Assembly: GCF_900110035.1 (NCBI RefSeq)
Contig: NZ_FOCF01000002.1
Span: 1-64,000, forward strand
Direction: 5' to 3'
From: Sphingomonas gellani
Lineage (GTDB): Bacteria; Pseudomonadota; Alphaproteobacteria; Sphingomonadales; Sphingomonadaceae
DNA: 64,000 nucleotides
A program made the translations under genes and the position numbers. Positions 34,622-44,076 of this stretch are shown here, in pieces. Under the pieces are notes generated by a model, which had not been told where the DNA came from, ran no database searches, and was given only the letters and a program-made list of their open reading frames with translations. Each line of letters starts with the position of its first letter. Position 1 is the first letter of the stretch.

Positions 34622-35943
34622 TGGACGCGCCCCTGCTGGCGCTGACCCGGACCCGCCCGGCGCCGGATGGCCGGGGCAGCGAGGAGATGGCGGCCACCGA
34701 CACGATGCGCCAGCTGGTGCAGTTGCGCTGGATGGCTGTCATCGGCCAGGTCGCGACCATCCTCGTGGCGCATTTCGGACTGGGCGTGCCGTTGCCGCTG
34801 CTGCCGATGCTGGCGGTGGCCGCGGGGCTGGCGCTGGCCAACGGCGTGGTGCTGCTGATCCTGCAACGGTTCCGCGTCCGCAATGCGGAGGTCGTGCTGA
34901 CCCTGCTGCTCGACATGGCCGCGCTGACGCTGCAGCTGTATTTCAGCGGCGGGGCGGAGAACCCGTTCGCCTCACTCTACCTGCTTCAGGTGGTGCTGGG
35001 CGCGATCGTGCTGGAGGGGCGCTGGGCCGCGTTGCTGCTGGCGGCGACCAGCCTGTGTTACGGATTGCTGATCGTCGCGCATGTGCCGCTGGTGCTGCCC
35101 GGCCGTGTCTGGGTCGGGTTCTTCTTCGATGCGGACGACCTGCACACGGTCGGCAGCTGGCTGAGCTTCGTCACCGTGGCGACGTTGCTGGTGATGTTCA
35201 TCACCCGCATCAGCCGCAGTCTGCGCGCGCGCGACAGCTATCTCGCCGACCTGCGCCAGCATGCCGCGGAGGAGGACGGGATCGTGCGCATGGGCCTGTT
35301 CGCGAGCGGCGCGGCGCATGAACTGGGCACGCCGCTCGGCTCGCTGTCGGTGATCCTGGCCGACTGGCGCCGCATGCCGCGCATCGCTTACGACCCCGAA
35401 CTGGCGGGTGAGGTGGCGGAGATGCAGGGGGAAGTCGACCGGTGCAAGGCGATCGTGACCGACATCCTCCATTCCGCCGGCGAGCCGCGTGGCGAGGCGA
35501 TGGCCGGCGTGCTGGCGGGCATGTTCCTGGACGAGGTGACGGAGGCGTGGCGCGACACGCACGCCGCCTATCCGCTCGATTACCGTCGCGGCGCGATGGC
35601 GCATCGCATCGTCGCGGAGCCGGCGCTGCGCCAGGCGATCTGGAACTTGCTCGACAATGCGGCGGAGGCTTCGGATCAGGGCGCCAGCCTGACCGGCGAG
35701 GTCGCGGACGGGACGCTGACGATCGCGGTCCGGGACCGGGGCCCGGGCTTCGTTCCCGGCCAGCTGGCGACGGTCGGCCGGCTTTACCAGTCGAGCAAGG
35801 GTGCCGGGCATGGCCTTGGCCTGTTCCTGGCGACGAACGTCGCGCGCCGTATGGGCGGGCGATTGGAGGCATTGAACCCCAAAGGGGGCGGTGCGGAGGT
35901 CCGGCTGGTTCTGCCGGTGCTGAGTGACGGAGAGGATGACTGA
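34618..35943 (+). CDS. regB: RegB/PrrB-type redox-sensing histidine kinase
   Basis: A 441-residue membrane kinase with six hydrophobic segments (about 35-195). The ubiquinone-sensing heptapeptide GGAENPF lies at 111-117, exactly the G-G-x-x-N-P-F of RegB. The H-box AAHELGTPLGSL has His234 as phosphoacceptor. Cys276 in EVDRCKAIVTDIL aligns with the redox-active cysteine that forms an intermolecular disulfide in RegB. The ATPase domain has the N-box (WNLLDNAAEAS), DRGPGF and GHGLGLFLA. RegB responds to quinone redox state and oxygen and phosphorylates RegA. The start overlaps the SURF1 stop (ATGATG). Confidence 0.93.
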   Translation: MMDAPLLALTRTRPAPDGRGSEEMAATDTMRQLVQLRWMAVIGQVATILVAHFGLGVPLPLLPMLAVAAGLALANGVVLLILQRFRVRNAEVVLTLLLDMAALTLQLYFSGGAENPFASLYLLQVVLGAIVLEGRWAALLLAATSLCYGLLIVAHVPLVLPGRVWVGFFFDADDLHTVGSWLSFVTVATLLVMFITRISRSLRARDSYLADLRQHAAEEDGIVRMGLFASGAAHELGTPLGSLSVILADWRRMPRIAYDPELAGEVAEMQGEVDRCKAIVTDILHSAGEPRGEAMAGVLAGMFLDEVTEAWRDTHAAYPLDYRRGAMAHRIVAEPALRQAIWNLLDNAAEASDQGASLTGEVADGTLTIAVRDRGPGFVPGQLATVGRLYQSSKGAGHGLGLFLATNVARRMGGRLEALNPKGGGAEVRLVLPVLSDGEDD

Positions 35944-35944
35944 C

Positions 35945-36520
35945 ATGCAGGACGGTGCGCCGCCCGGACAGGACACTTCGGAGGATTTGGGCGAACCGCG
36001 CCGCCTGGTGATATTGGAAGACGACCAGACGCTGGCCCGCGCGTTGCAGCGCTCGTTCGAGCGGCGCGGCTATCAGGTGGCGCTGGCGCACGACCCGACC
36101 GAACTGGACGCGCTGCTGGAACAGCAAAGCTTCGGCTATGCGGTGGTCGACCTGAAGCTCGGCACGTCGTCCGGCCTGCCCTGCGTCGCGACGTTGCACG
36201 AGCATGATCCCGACATGCTGATCGTGGTGCTGACCGGGTTCGCCAGCATCAACACCGCGATCGAGGCGATCAAGCTGGGCGCGTGCCATTATCTGGCGAA
36301 GCCGTCGAACGCCGACGATATCGAGGCCGCGTTCGGCAAGGCGGGCGGCGACGTGGAGGCCCCGATCACCAGCCGCCCCACCTCCATCAAGACGCTGGAA
36401 TGGGAGCGGATCACCGAAACGCTGGCGGCGACCGACTTCAACATTTCCGAAACGGCGCGGCGGCTGGGGATGCACCGCCGCACACTGGCGCGGAAGCTGG
36501 AGAAGCGGCCGGTGAAGTAG
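35945..36520 (+). CDS. regA: RegA/PrrA/ActR-type response regulator
   Basis: A 191-residue response regulator. The receiver domain has the acidic pair in VILEDDQTLARAL, phosphoacceptor Asp69 in YAVVDLKLG, Thr in VVLTGFAS and Lys119 in YLAKPSN. The C-terminal Fis-type helix-turn-helix (ISETARRLGMHRRTLARKL) closes the protein without an output linker domain, as in RegA. The ATG at 35945 is placed nine bases after GGAGAGG; ATGs at 35936 and 35924 are in frame. RegA homologues control terminal oxidases, so the oxidase operon itself is a plausible target. Confidence 0.93.
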   Translation: MQDGAPPGQDTSEDLGEPRRLVILEDDQTLARALQRSFERRGYQVALAHDPTELDALLEQQSFGYAVVDLKLGTSSGLPCVATLHEHDPDMLIVVLTGFASINTAIEAIKLGACHYLAKPSNADDIEAAFGKAGGDVEAPITSRPTSIKTLEWERITETLAATDFNISETARRLGMHRRTLARKLEKRPVK

Positions 36521-36586
36521 CGGCCGCGCCCCGGCGGCGCAGGCTCTTAACGGCTCCCTTGCCGCACCACCCGTTGATCCGCCGAG

Positions 36587-39343
36587 CTAGGCGAGTTCCT
36601 CCACCTTTTCCCCCGCCGCCGCGGCGTGCAGGCGGCGCTCCAGCGTGCGGACGCGCGGCCCGTCGGGCAGCTTCTCGCCGGTCAGATCGGTGACGTAGAA
36701 CGTGTCCACCGCGCGTTCGCCATAGGTCGACACATGCGCGGAGTGGATCGTGACGCGCGACTGGAACAGCGCATGGGCAAGCTGGTTGAGCAGCGCCGGC
36801 CGGTCGCGGGCGTTGACCTCCACCACCGTGAAGCGGTTGGACGCGCGATTGTCGACCAGCACGTTCGGTTCGATGGGAAAGGCGTCGGCGCGGGCGCGGG
36901 GCAGGGGCTTCGCAAGCAGCCGATCGGCCAGCTTGTTGCGGTTCGCCAGCGCGTCCTCGATGGTCCGGCGCAGCCGGTCGAGCTGGCCCGGATCGTCGAA
37001 CAGCCGGCCGAGCGGGTCCTGGACCAGGAAGTTGTCCACCGCCATGCCGTCGCGCGTGGTGTGGATGCGCGCGTCGATGATGTTGCCGCCCGCCAGATGG
37101 ATCGCGCCCGCCAATCGGTAGAACAGGCCAGGATGGTCGGCGGCATAAACGGTGATGAGGGTCGCACCGCGTTCCACATCCACATGCGCGTCGATGGCGA
37201 GTTGTCCGTCGCCGGCGCTCGCGATGAAGCGCGCGTTGTGGAGCAGGACCTCCTCCGGCTCCGCGATCCAGTAGGCGGCGGGAAAGCGGCGGACGAAGTC
37301 GTCGAACTGCCGCGCATCCCAGCCGAGGGCGCTCTGAAGCATCTCCTGCTTGCCCGAGATGCGCTCGGACCGGCCCTTCTGCTTGTGGCCCAGGCGCAGC
37401 ACTTCCTCCGCTGCTTCGAACAGGTCGGCGAGCAGCTGGCGTTTCCACCCGTTCCACACCGCCGGCCCGACGGCCCGGATGTCGACCACGGTCAGGACCA
37501 GCAGCAGGCGCAGCCGTTCGGCGCTTTGCACCGTTTCGCAGAAATCGAGGATCGTCTTGAAGTCGGACAGGTCGCGCTTGAACGCGGTGGCCGACATCAG
37601 CAGGTGATGGCGTACCAGCCACGACACCGTTTCCGTCTCCGCCTTGCTCAGCCCGAAGCGGGGGCAGAGTTTCAGCGCGACCTGCGCGCCCAGGATCGAG
37701 TGATCGCCGCCGCGCCCCTTGGCGATGTCGTGCAGCAGCACGGCGACGTAGAGCGCGCGTCGCGACACGATCTGCCCAATGATCGCGGAGCCGAGCGGAT
37801 GATCGGCGCGCAGGTCGCCGCGTTCGATCCGGGACAACAGGCCGATCGCGCGGATGGTGTGTTCGTCCACCGTGTAATGGTGGTACATGTCGAACTGCAT
37901 CTGCGCGACGACGCGGCCGAAATCGGGCACGAAGCGGCCCAGTACCCCCGCCTCGTTCATCCAGCGCAGCACCAGCTCGGGATCACGCGGCGAGGTCAGC
38001 ACGTCCAGGAACAGCGCGTTGGCCCGCGGGTCGGCGCGGTGCTCGTCGATCAGCTTCGCGTCGCGCGCGGCGGCGCGCATCGCCAGCGGGTGCACCTCCA
38101 GCACGTGCAGGTCGGCCAGCTGGAACAGCTCCATCAGCCTGATCGGGTCCTCGCGGAAGAAATCGTCGCGGGGCAGCGCCAATCGGCCGCGATCCAGCAC
38201 GAACCCGTGCAGCTTGCCCGGCGTGCGGCGGAGACGCGGCAGGCCGAAGCGGCGGCCGCGTGCCGCGAACTTTTCATCCAGATGCGCCAGGAACACGCCG
38301 GTCAGGTCGCCGACCGTCTTCGCCTGAAGGAAGTAGAACTGCATGAAGCGTTCCACCGCCGACCGGCCAGGACGATCGGAAAAGCGCATGCGGTGCGCAA
38401 TCTCGCGCTGATAGTCGAACGTCAGCCGGTCCTCCGCCCGCTTGGCGAGCAGGTGCAGGTGACAGCGGACCGCCCACAGGAAATCGTCGGCGCGGTGGAA
38501 CTGGCGGTATTCGGCACGGGTGAACAGGCCGACATCGACCAGCTGGCGGGCCAACTGCACGTCATGGACATATTTGCCGATCCAGAACAGCGCGTGCAGG
38601 TCGCGCAGCGAGCCCTTGCCCTCCTTGACGTTGGGTTCGACGACGTAGCGGGTGTCGCCCATCTTCTTGTGCCGCGCGTCGCGCTCCGCCAGCTTTTCCG
38701 CGATGAAGGTGCGCGCGGTGTCGGCCTGCACCTCCGCCTTGAAGCGGCGCTCCGCCTCCTGGTACAGGTCGGTATCGCCCCAGACGTAGCGCGCCTCCAG
38801 CAGGGCGGTGCGCACCGTGTTGTCGCCCTTCGCCTGACGCACCATCTCATCCAGCGAGCGGCTGGAATGGCCGACCTTCAGGCCCAGGTCCCACAGGGTG
38901 TACAACACCGTTTCGATCATCTGCTCGGCGTGCGGCGTCTGTTTGGACGGGGTGAGGAAACCGATGTCGATGTCCGAAAACGGCGCCATCTCGCCGCGCC
39001 CATAGCCACCCACCGCGATCAGCGTCAGCCGCTCCCCACGCGTCGGATTGTGCAGCGGATACAGGCGGGTGGCGGCGACATCGAGCAGGCAACCGAGCAG
39101 AACGTCGGTGAGGTAGGCCTGCGCCGCGGCCGCCTCCAGCCCGCGGGCCGGATGCTTCGTCAGGCGCCGCGCGATCTCCGCCCGGCCACCGTCCAGCGCG
39201 CGGCGCAGCTCTGCGGTGGTGCCGTGCCGGATCGCGGCGTTGTCGCCGTCCGGTACGGCGGCGAGCGCCGCCGCCAGCGCCGCCCGGTCGACGATCGCGC
39301 GCGGGTCGGGCAGACGGTCGAAACGGGGGGCCAGGATGTTCAG
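36587..39343 (-). CDS. glnD: Bifunctional PII uridylyltransferase / uridylyl-removing enzyme, CTG start
   Basis: A 918-residue GlnD, the nitrogen sensor that uridylylates and deuridylylates PII proteins. The nucleotidyltransferase motif GGYGRGEMAPFSDIDIGF begins at residue 111, the HD-domain LLHDIAKGRGGDHS is near 535, and two ACT domains lie at about 730 (TLITVYAADHPGLFYRLAGA) and 838 (FTVVEVNARDRPALLNQL). The first ATG/GTG/TTG in frame (39013) falls inside the catalytic motif, so it cannot be the start. The frame is open for 110 more codons of GlnD-like sequence (APRFDRLPDPRAIVDR). It begins at CTG 39343, which overlaps the upstream stop as CTGA and has AGGAGG at seven-base spacing. Confidence 0.93.
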   Translation of the reverse strand: MNILAPRFDRLPDPRAIVDRAALAAALAAVPDGDNAAIRHGTTAELRRALDGGRAEIARRLTKHPARGLEAAAAQAYLTDVLLGCLLDVAATRLYPLHNPTRGERLTLIAVGGYGRGEMAPFSDIDIGFLTPSKQTPHAEQMIETVLYTLWDLGLKVGHSSRSLDEMVRQAKGDNTVRTALLEARYVWGDTDLYQEAERRFKAEVQADTARTFIAEKLAERDARHKKMGDTRYVVEPNVKEGKGSLRDLHALFWIGKYVHDVQLARQLVDVGLFTRAEYRQFHRADDFLWAVRCHLHLLAKRAEDRLTFDYQREIAHRMRFSDRPGRSAVERFMQFYFLQAKTVGDLTGVFLAHLDEKFAARGRRFGLPRLRRTPGKLHGFVLDRGRLALPRDDFFREDPIRLMELFQLADLHVLEVHPLAMRAAARDAKLIDEHRADPRANALFLDVLTSPRDPELVLRWMNEAGVLGRFVPDFGRVVAQMQFDMYHHYTVDEHTIRAIGLLSRIERGDLRADHPLGSAIIGQIVSRRALYVAVLLHDIAKGRGGDHSILGAQVALKLCPRFGLSKAETETVSWLVRHHLLMSATAFKRDLSDFKTILDFCETVQSAERLRLLLVLTVVDIRAVGPAVWNGWKRQLLADLFEAAEEVLRLGHKQKGRSERISGKQEMLQSALGWDARQFDDFVRRFPAAYWIAEPEEVLLHNARFIASAGDGQLAIDAHVDVERGATLITVYAADHPGLFYRLAGAIHLAGGNIIDARIHTTRDGMAVDNFLVQDPLGRLFDDPGQLDRLRRTIEDALANRNKLADRLLAKPLPRARADAFPIEPNVLVDNRASNRFTVVEVNARDRPALLNQLAHALFQSRVTIHSAHVSTYGERAVDTFYVTDLTGEKLPDGPRVRTLERRLHAAAAGEKVEELA

Positions 39344-40038
39344 GTCGTCGCCTCCTCTGCGGTCGCAGTCGCGCTGTCCGGCGCGTGCCTGAGTTGGAGC
39401 GCGCGGGCGAACACCGCCTCGAACATTTCCGTCGTCAGCACGCCGGTGTTCTGGTTGTAGCGCGAGCAGTGATAGCTATCGAGCAGGATGCGTCCATCCG
39501 GCATGCGATGTTCCGCCAGATGGCCGAACTTCGCCTTCGGCAACCGGCCGCCCATAGCCTTCACCGCAGACTGGTGCGCGATCGCGCCCAGTGCCACCAC
39601 GACGCGTACATTGCTGAGCGTGGCGAGCGGTGCCTCCAGAAAGGGGCGGCAGGTCCGGATCTCTTCCGGCGTCGGCTTGTTCTGCGGCGGCAGGCAGCGC
39701 ACCGAATTGATGATGATAGCGCCGTGCAGCGCGATGTCGTCCTCCGGCGTGGCGGCGTAGGTGCCGGATGCCAGCCCAAATTTCAGCAGCGTGTCGTACA
39801 GCAGCACGCCGGCATGATCGCCGGTGAACACGCGGCCGGTGCGATTGGCGCCGTGCTTGCCGGGCGCAAGGCCGCTGATCGCCAGCCACGCGTCCGGATC
39901 GCCGAATGCGGGCACCGGGGAATTCCACCAGCCGGGATGCTCCGCGCGCAACTCTTCACGAAACGCGACCAGGCGGGGGCAGAGCGGGCAGTCGCGGGGC
40001 GGTTCGGTGTCGGGCAGGGCGCTGGGTGCGAAAAGCAT
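39340..40038 (-). CDS. Type-5 (UdgB-like) uracil-DNA glycosylase
   Basis: A 232-residue Fe-S uracil-DNA glycosylase. Motif A reads GLAPGKHGANRTGRVFTGD, which marks family 5 (UdgB) rather than family 4, and motif B is SYHCSRYNQNTG with His190. The four cluster cysteines are C17, C20 (CPLC), C115 and C130. Family 5 enzymes remove uracil and several deaminated purines from DNA. Motif A lacks the polar catalytic Asp/Asn of families 1 and 4, as usual for family 5. The stop overlaps the glnD CTG start, so glnD translation is probably coupled to it. It is divergent from folK with only 22 bp between the starts. Confidence 0.88.
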   Translation of the reverse strand: MLFAPSALPDTEPPRDCPLCPRLVAFREELRAEHPGWWNSPVPAFGDPDAWLAISGLAPGKHGANRTGRVFTGDHAGVLLYDTLLKFGLASGTYAATPEDDIALHGAIIINSVRCLPPQNKPTPEEIRTCRPFLEAPLATLSNVRVVVALGAIAHQSAVKAMGGRLPKAKFGHLAEHRMPDGRILLDSYHCSRYNQNTGVLTTEMFEAVFARALQLRHAPDSATATAEEATT

Positions 40039-40060
40039 CGGCTCGCGGTAAGGGGGCCGG

Positions 40061-40576
40061 ATGGCCAGGGCAACCTACCTCGTCGCGCTTGGGGGAAACC
40101 GGTGGAGCCGCCACGGCGGCCCGGCCGCGACGGTGCGCGCGGCGGCGGCGACGCTGGGGAAGGTGGCGACGCTGGTCGCCCTGTCGCCGATCATCGACAC
40201 GCCGCCGCTCGGTCCGTCGTCGCGACGCTTCGCCAATGCGGTGGCGCTGGTGGAAAGCGAGGATACGCCGCCGGCGCTGCTCGCCCGACTGAAGGAGATC
40301 GAGCGAACCTTCGGGCGTCGCCGGGGACGACGCTGGGGCGCGCGGTCGATCGACTTGGACATCGTCCTGTGGTCGGGCGGCCGCTGGATGTCGCCGGGGC
40401 TGGAGGTACCGCACCGGGCATTCCGCGAGCGGACCTTCGTGCTGGAGCCGGCGGTGGCGATCGCCCCCGAATGGCATGACCCGGTGTCGGGCCTGACCCT
40501 GCGCCAGTTGCTCGGCCGGTTGACCCGGACGCGACCGATGCCTAGGGCCCGACGGGTCGATGGATCGGGTCCGTAG
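40061..40576 (+). CDS. folK: HPPK, 2-amino-4-hydroxy-6-hydroxymethyldihydropteridine pyrophosphokinase
   Basis: A 171-residue folate-pathway kinase that transfers pyrophosphate from ATP to 6-hydroxymethyl-7,8-dihydropterin. The conserved VALGGNRWSR at the N-terminus, the F-A-N-A-V segment, LKEIERTFGRRRGRRWGARS and IDLDIVLW (metal-binding D-x-D) and VPHRAFRERTFVLEPAVAIAPEW are all present. The length is normal. Its last three codons and stop lie inside tRNA-Lys: the tRNA begins at 40567, ten bases before the gene ends, so message and tRNA must be processed from a shared transcript or be mutually exclusive. Confidence 0.94.
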   Translation: MARATYLVALGGNRWSRHGGPAATVRAAAATLGKVATLVALSPIIDTPPLGPSSRRFANAVALVESEDTPPALLARLKEIERTFGRRRGRRWGARSIDLDIVLWSGGRWMSPGLEVPHRAFRERTFVLEPAVAIAPEWHDPVSGLTLRQLLGRLTRTRPMPRARRVDGSGP

Positions 40577-40642
40577 CTCAGTCGGTAGAGCAAGCGACTT
40601 TTAATCGAGAGGTCCCGGGTTCGAGCCCCGGCGGACCCACCA
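40567..40642 (+). tRNA. tRNA-Lys (anticodon TTT) with unusual anticodon stem
   Basis: A 76-base tRNA with encoded CCA. The acceptor stem GGGTCCG/CGGACCC and T-stem CCGGG/CCCGG are perfect; the loop CTTTTAA gives anticodon TTT. The anticodon stem is AGCGA opposite TCGAG, so only the three loop-proximal pairs form; positions 27-43 and 28-42 are A-G and G-A mismatches. It overlaps the 3' end of folK by ten bases. Confidence 0.93.
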
Positions 40643-40762
40643 TCGACGCTGTCCCATCTCCACTCTCGTCACGCACGCTTCTGGCGGCGATACGTCCGCT
40701 CGCACCTGAGAACCGGGACGGGCGCTCACCCTTACGGGAATGGTCCGGCCGTGGAGTGCGCG

Positions 40763-40800
40763 AAAAAAGGGCGGCGGATCCGTTGCCGGAACCGCCGCCC
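40763..40800 (-). terminator. Rho-independent terminator of the TonB receptor gene
   Basis: GGGCGGCGG (40769-40777) pairs with CCGCCGCCC (40792-40800), and the stem continues with TCCG/CGGA beyond one A-A mismatch around a TTGC loop. On the minus strand a run of six T follows (40768-40763). It lies 30 bp after the stop of the receptor gene. Confidence 0.85.
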
Positions 40801-40830
40801 CCAAAGTCTAAACCAGCTCTAGCCGGTCGA

Positions 40831-43800
40831 TCAGAACCGGAAGGACGCACCCGCCCGGTACTGACGCCCGATCAGTCCGGCATAATGCCAGGTGGTCAGG
40901 AAGTTCGGCGCGCTGGCATAAGCGGCCGTCGCCAACGGTGCCTTTGCGTCGAAGACGTTCTGCACGTTCACGTAGAAGCTGAACTTGTCGTTCACGGCGA
41001 ACGTCTGGTTCAGGTCGACGTTGATGAACCGTTTCACGTAGCAGAACTGCTCATTGTACGGAGCAGCGCGCGAGTAGAGGTTGCCGTTCGCGCAGTCGGT
41101 GGGCAGGCCCTGATCGGCGCTGACCTGCTTGATGTGGCTGACGTAATAGGCCGTTGCGCTGATCGAATAGGCGCCCAGCTGCAACGTGTTCTGCCAGTTG
41201 CCGCGCCAGTCGGGCGTGCCGTTGCCCGACGACAGGTCGTACGGGCCCAACGTGCCGGCATAACGCTGCACGCCGGAGTCGGTGTGCAGGTCGTATTTGA
41301 AGATGTGCGTCGCCTCGACACGGCTGGTGAACTTGATGCCCTCGCCCAGCGGCACCGTGGCGGTGGCTGCCAGGTCGATGCCGGATGTGCGCGAGTAATT
41401 TGCGTTCACGAACGGTGCGTTGATGATGAGCACGCGCGGCAGGGCATTGGGGAACAGCGGATCGATCGCGTCCACGGTGTTGACCGAATAGCCCGGTCCG
41501 ACAGCCGCCACGGCAGCCTGCGCGGCCGCCAGGTTGGTGGCGCCGAAATAGGCCTGCTGCGCCTTGCCGATGTCCGGACCGGCGACGATCAGGTTCGACT
41601 TCTTGACGTTATAATAGTCGGCCGTGAGGCTGAGCCAGCGCACCGGCTGGAAGATCGCGCCGGCCGTGAAGCTCTTCGACGTTTCCGGCTTCAGGTCGGG
41701 GTTGCCGACCACGCCGCGGCCCAGGCTGTACGATGCGTTGTAAGGATTGCCGCCCGTATTGCAGCCGTTGTTGCTGCCGACCGATCCACCATGCGCGGCG
41801 CAGAAGTTGCCGGGCGGCTGGAACGTGACGAAGCCGGCATACTGGCTGCGCTCACCCGATTCCGCGAAGGTCGGCGCACGGAAGCCCTGCGCATAGGTGC
41901 CGCGCAGAGCGAGCTGGCGGAACGGCGTCACCTTCACGCCCACCTTTGGCGAGAAGCGGCCGTACCCTTCGGAATAATGATCGTACCGGCCCGACACGTT
42001 CACGTCGAGCTGATCGAGCACGGGTGCGTCCGCCTCGAAATAGGCGGCGGCCACGGTGCGCTTTCCGAACGCGGAGGAGGTGGTGAGCCCGTAGGTGTCG
42101 AGCGCCTCGTTCTGGTTGCGGTTGGTCAGCTTTTCACGCCGGACCTGGCCACCGACCGCGACCTGCAGGTCGCCACCCGGCAGCGCGAACAGCGCCTTCG
42201 AGATCGACGCATCGAGCGAGTAGAGCTGCGAATTGGACGGCGTGGTACGATCCGGCGCCAGCGCCTGTCGCACCGCATCGCTGTTCTGCTGTGGATTGAC
42301 GAAGTTGTACGCGCCCGTGTTGATGACGTTGGCCAGCGCCGCGATGTTGAGCAGGCCATGCTGGGTGATGTGCAGGTCGTCGCGCGCGGCGACACCCTCC
42401 ACGCGCCAGTTCCAGCCTTCGCCGAAGTGACCGTTCAGGCCGGCCGTCGCGCGCATCACCTCGTTGGTGCGATCGCTGCCGCCCGGAATGTCGCCGAACA
42501 GGTAGTAGATGCGCGCCGCATTGCCCTGTGCCGCGAACGGGTTGTTCGGGTTGAGCCGACGATCGGTCGCCGTGGCACAGTTGGTACCGGCCGCGCAGAC
42601 AAAGACGGGCAGCACGACGCCCGGGTTGCTCGACGCGACGCTGGGCGCGGCACCGAACGGCTGGGTCGCGCGGATCGCGGCCGGGAACGCGCTGGTGATG
42701 CTGACATAGTCGCGGCTGTAGCTGCCGGTGACATAGCCCTCGACATTGTCATTCACCCGCACGCTGAGGCGCGCATTGAAGGCGTAACGCTCCTGTAGCG
42801 GCTGGATCTGACGATACAGGTCGGTCAGGTCGTATTTGCAGCCGGTGCCGCGTGCCCCGCCGGTGGCGACGGTGTAGGTGCCGCCGGTGCAGTTGCCGAG
42901 GCCTAGCGCCTGGTAGTTGGTGTAGTTCTGCGGGCGGCCGTTGGCATCGAGATAGGTGCCGCTGGGGATCAGAGCCGTGCCGCCGGACAGCGGGTTGTTG
43001 GGATCGCGCTGCGTCGTCGGCGCGACATAGGCGGTCGGCGTGTTCACCGTCAGCGACTGGTCGGCCGTGTTGTTGTCCAGGCCGCCGATCGAGGTCAGGT
43101 CCTGGGTGTTGAACGGGAAGCCGCGGCTGTGGTTGGAAACCCGCTGGTCGCGCTGGTATTCGCCGTTGACGTAGAAGTTCCAGCCCTTGTCGTCATAGTC
43201 GCCGATGCCGGCGGTCAGGTGCGCGCGGTAATGGCCGGCATCGCCCCGCTCGGCAGAGCCGCCCTCCACTAGGCCGTCGATGCCGACGACGTGCTTCTTC
43301 AGGATCAGGTTGACCACGCCGCCGATCGCGTCGGCACCGTAGGTGGAGGAGGCGCCGTCCTTCAGCACTTCGATCCGGTCGATCAGGCTGAACGGGATCG
43401 AGTTCAGGTCGACATAGGCGTTGTGGCCGTCGTCGTTGATCGGGAAGTTGGCGGAGCGCAGGCCGTCCACCAGCACCAGCGTCGACGACACGCCCAGACC
43501 ACGCAGCGACACCGCCGAACCGCCGGCGGAGAAGCCCGACTGGAAACCGGTGCCGATCGAGCCCGCGCTGTCGGCGGAGATGGAGCGGATCGCCTCTGAC
43601 GCGGTGGTGATGCCCGCCTTGGCCAGCGTGTCGCTGGTCAGCACGGTCACCGGCGACGGCGTCTCGGTATCGGTTCGGCGCAGCAGCGAGCCGGTGACGA
43701 CCACGTCACCACCGCTGCTCTGATCGCTTTGACCCTGGGTCGTCGCGGGTGCGGTCTGCTGGTCCTCGATATCCTTTGCCGCCGGTGTCTGCGGCTGACC

Positions 43801-43914
43801 ACTCTGTGCCCCGTCCTGGGCCAGAACCGGGCTGGCGAGCATGCCCATTGCAAGCGCGATGGCCGCGCTTGTTGCGCGCAGGCGCGCGGACCCGGTCACG
43901 AAACCTGAAACCAT
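40831..43914 (-). CDS. TonB-dependent outer-membrane receptor (orphan)
   Basis: A 1027-residue receptor. Residues 1-32 (ending MLASPVLAQ) are a signal peptide. A Gln/Ser-rich linker leads to the TonB box region [13 protein letters not shown], the plug domain ([56 protein letters not shown]) and a 22-strand-type barrel ending in [10 protein letters not shown] with terminal Phe. This plug type is common among sphingomonad and xanthomonad receptors, which take up siderophores, oligosaccharides or peptides; no ligand can be assigned. There is no regulator or catabolic gene next to it, so it is an orphan receptor. It has its own terminator. Confidence 0.92.
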   Translation of the reverse strand: MVSGFVTGSARLRATSAAIALAMGMLASPVLAQDGAQSGQPQTPAAKDIEDQQTAPATTQGQSDQSSGGDVVVTGSLLRRTDTETPSPVTVLTSDTLAKAGITTASEAIRSISADSAGSIGTGFQSGFSAGGSAVSLRGLGVSSTLVLVDGLRSANFPINDDGHNAYVDLNSIPFSLIDRIEVLKDGASSTYGADAIGGVVNLILKKHVVGIDGLVEGGSAERGDAGHYRAHLTAGIGDYDDKGWNFYVNGEYQRDQRVSNHSRGFPFNTQDLTSIGGLDNNTADQSLTVNTPTAYVAPTTQRDPNNPLSGGTALIPSGTYLDANGRPQNYTNYQALGLGNCTGGTYTVATGGARGTGCKYDLTDLYRQIQPLQERYAFNARLSVRVNDNVEGYVTGSYSRDYVSITSAFPAAIRATQPFGAAPSVASSNPGVVLPVFVCAAGTNCATATDRRLNPNNPFAAQGNAARIYYLFGDIPGGSDRTNEVMRATAGLNGHFGEGWNWRVEGVAARDDLHITQHGLLNIAALANVINTGAYNFVNPQQNSDAVRQALAPDRTTPSNSQLYSLDASISKALFALPGGDLQVAVGGQVRREKLTNRNQNEALDTYGLTTSSAFGKRTVAAAYFEADAPVLDQLDVNVSGRYDHYSEGYGRFSPKVGVKVTPFRQLALRGTYAQGFRAPTFAESGERSQYAGFVTFQPPGNFCAAHGGSVGSNNGCNTGGNPYNASYSLGRGVVGNPDLKPETSKSFTAGAIFQPVRWLSLTADYYNVKKSNLIVAGPDIGKAQQAYFGATNLAAAQAAVAAVGPGYSVNTVDAIDPLFPNALPRVLIINAPFVNANYSRTSGIDLAATATVPLGEGIKFTSRVEATHIFKYDLHTDSGVQRYAGTLGPYDLSSGNGTPDWRGNWQNTLQLGAYSISATAYYVSHIKQVSADQGLPTDCANGNLYSRAAPYNEQFCYVKRFINVDLNQTFAVNDKFSFYVNVQNVFDAKAPLATAAYASAPNFLTTWHYAGLIGRQYRAGASFRF

Positions 43915-44076
43915 GCGTAAACAAACCCTTCATGCATGTGCGCAACATAGTTGCGTCGCCGCCCCCCGGCGCCCGAGCCAAACGAGCATGAGTGGGCCGG
44001 CTTTGCAAATATGCTATACGAGTTTTTAGAACCTGTTGCAGGAACAAGACAGGGGATGCTGACCTAATAGGCGCGA

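Noticed and set aside
36626..39460. 944-codon plus-strand ORF opposite glnD
   Set aside because: Antisense shadow of glnD; no domain pattern.
40578..40850. Minus-strand ORF ending in GLEPGTSRLKVACSTD
   Set aside because: It is the antisense translation of tRNA-Lys, a well-known spurious protein in databases; the rest is non-coding and terminator sequence.
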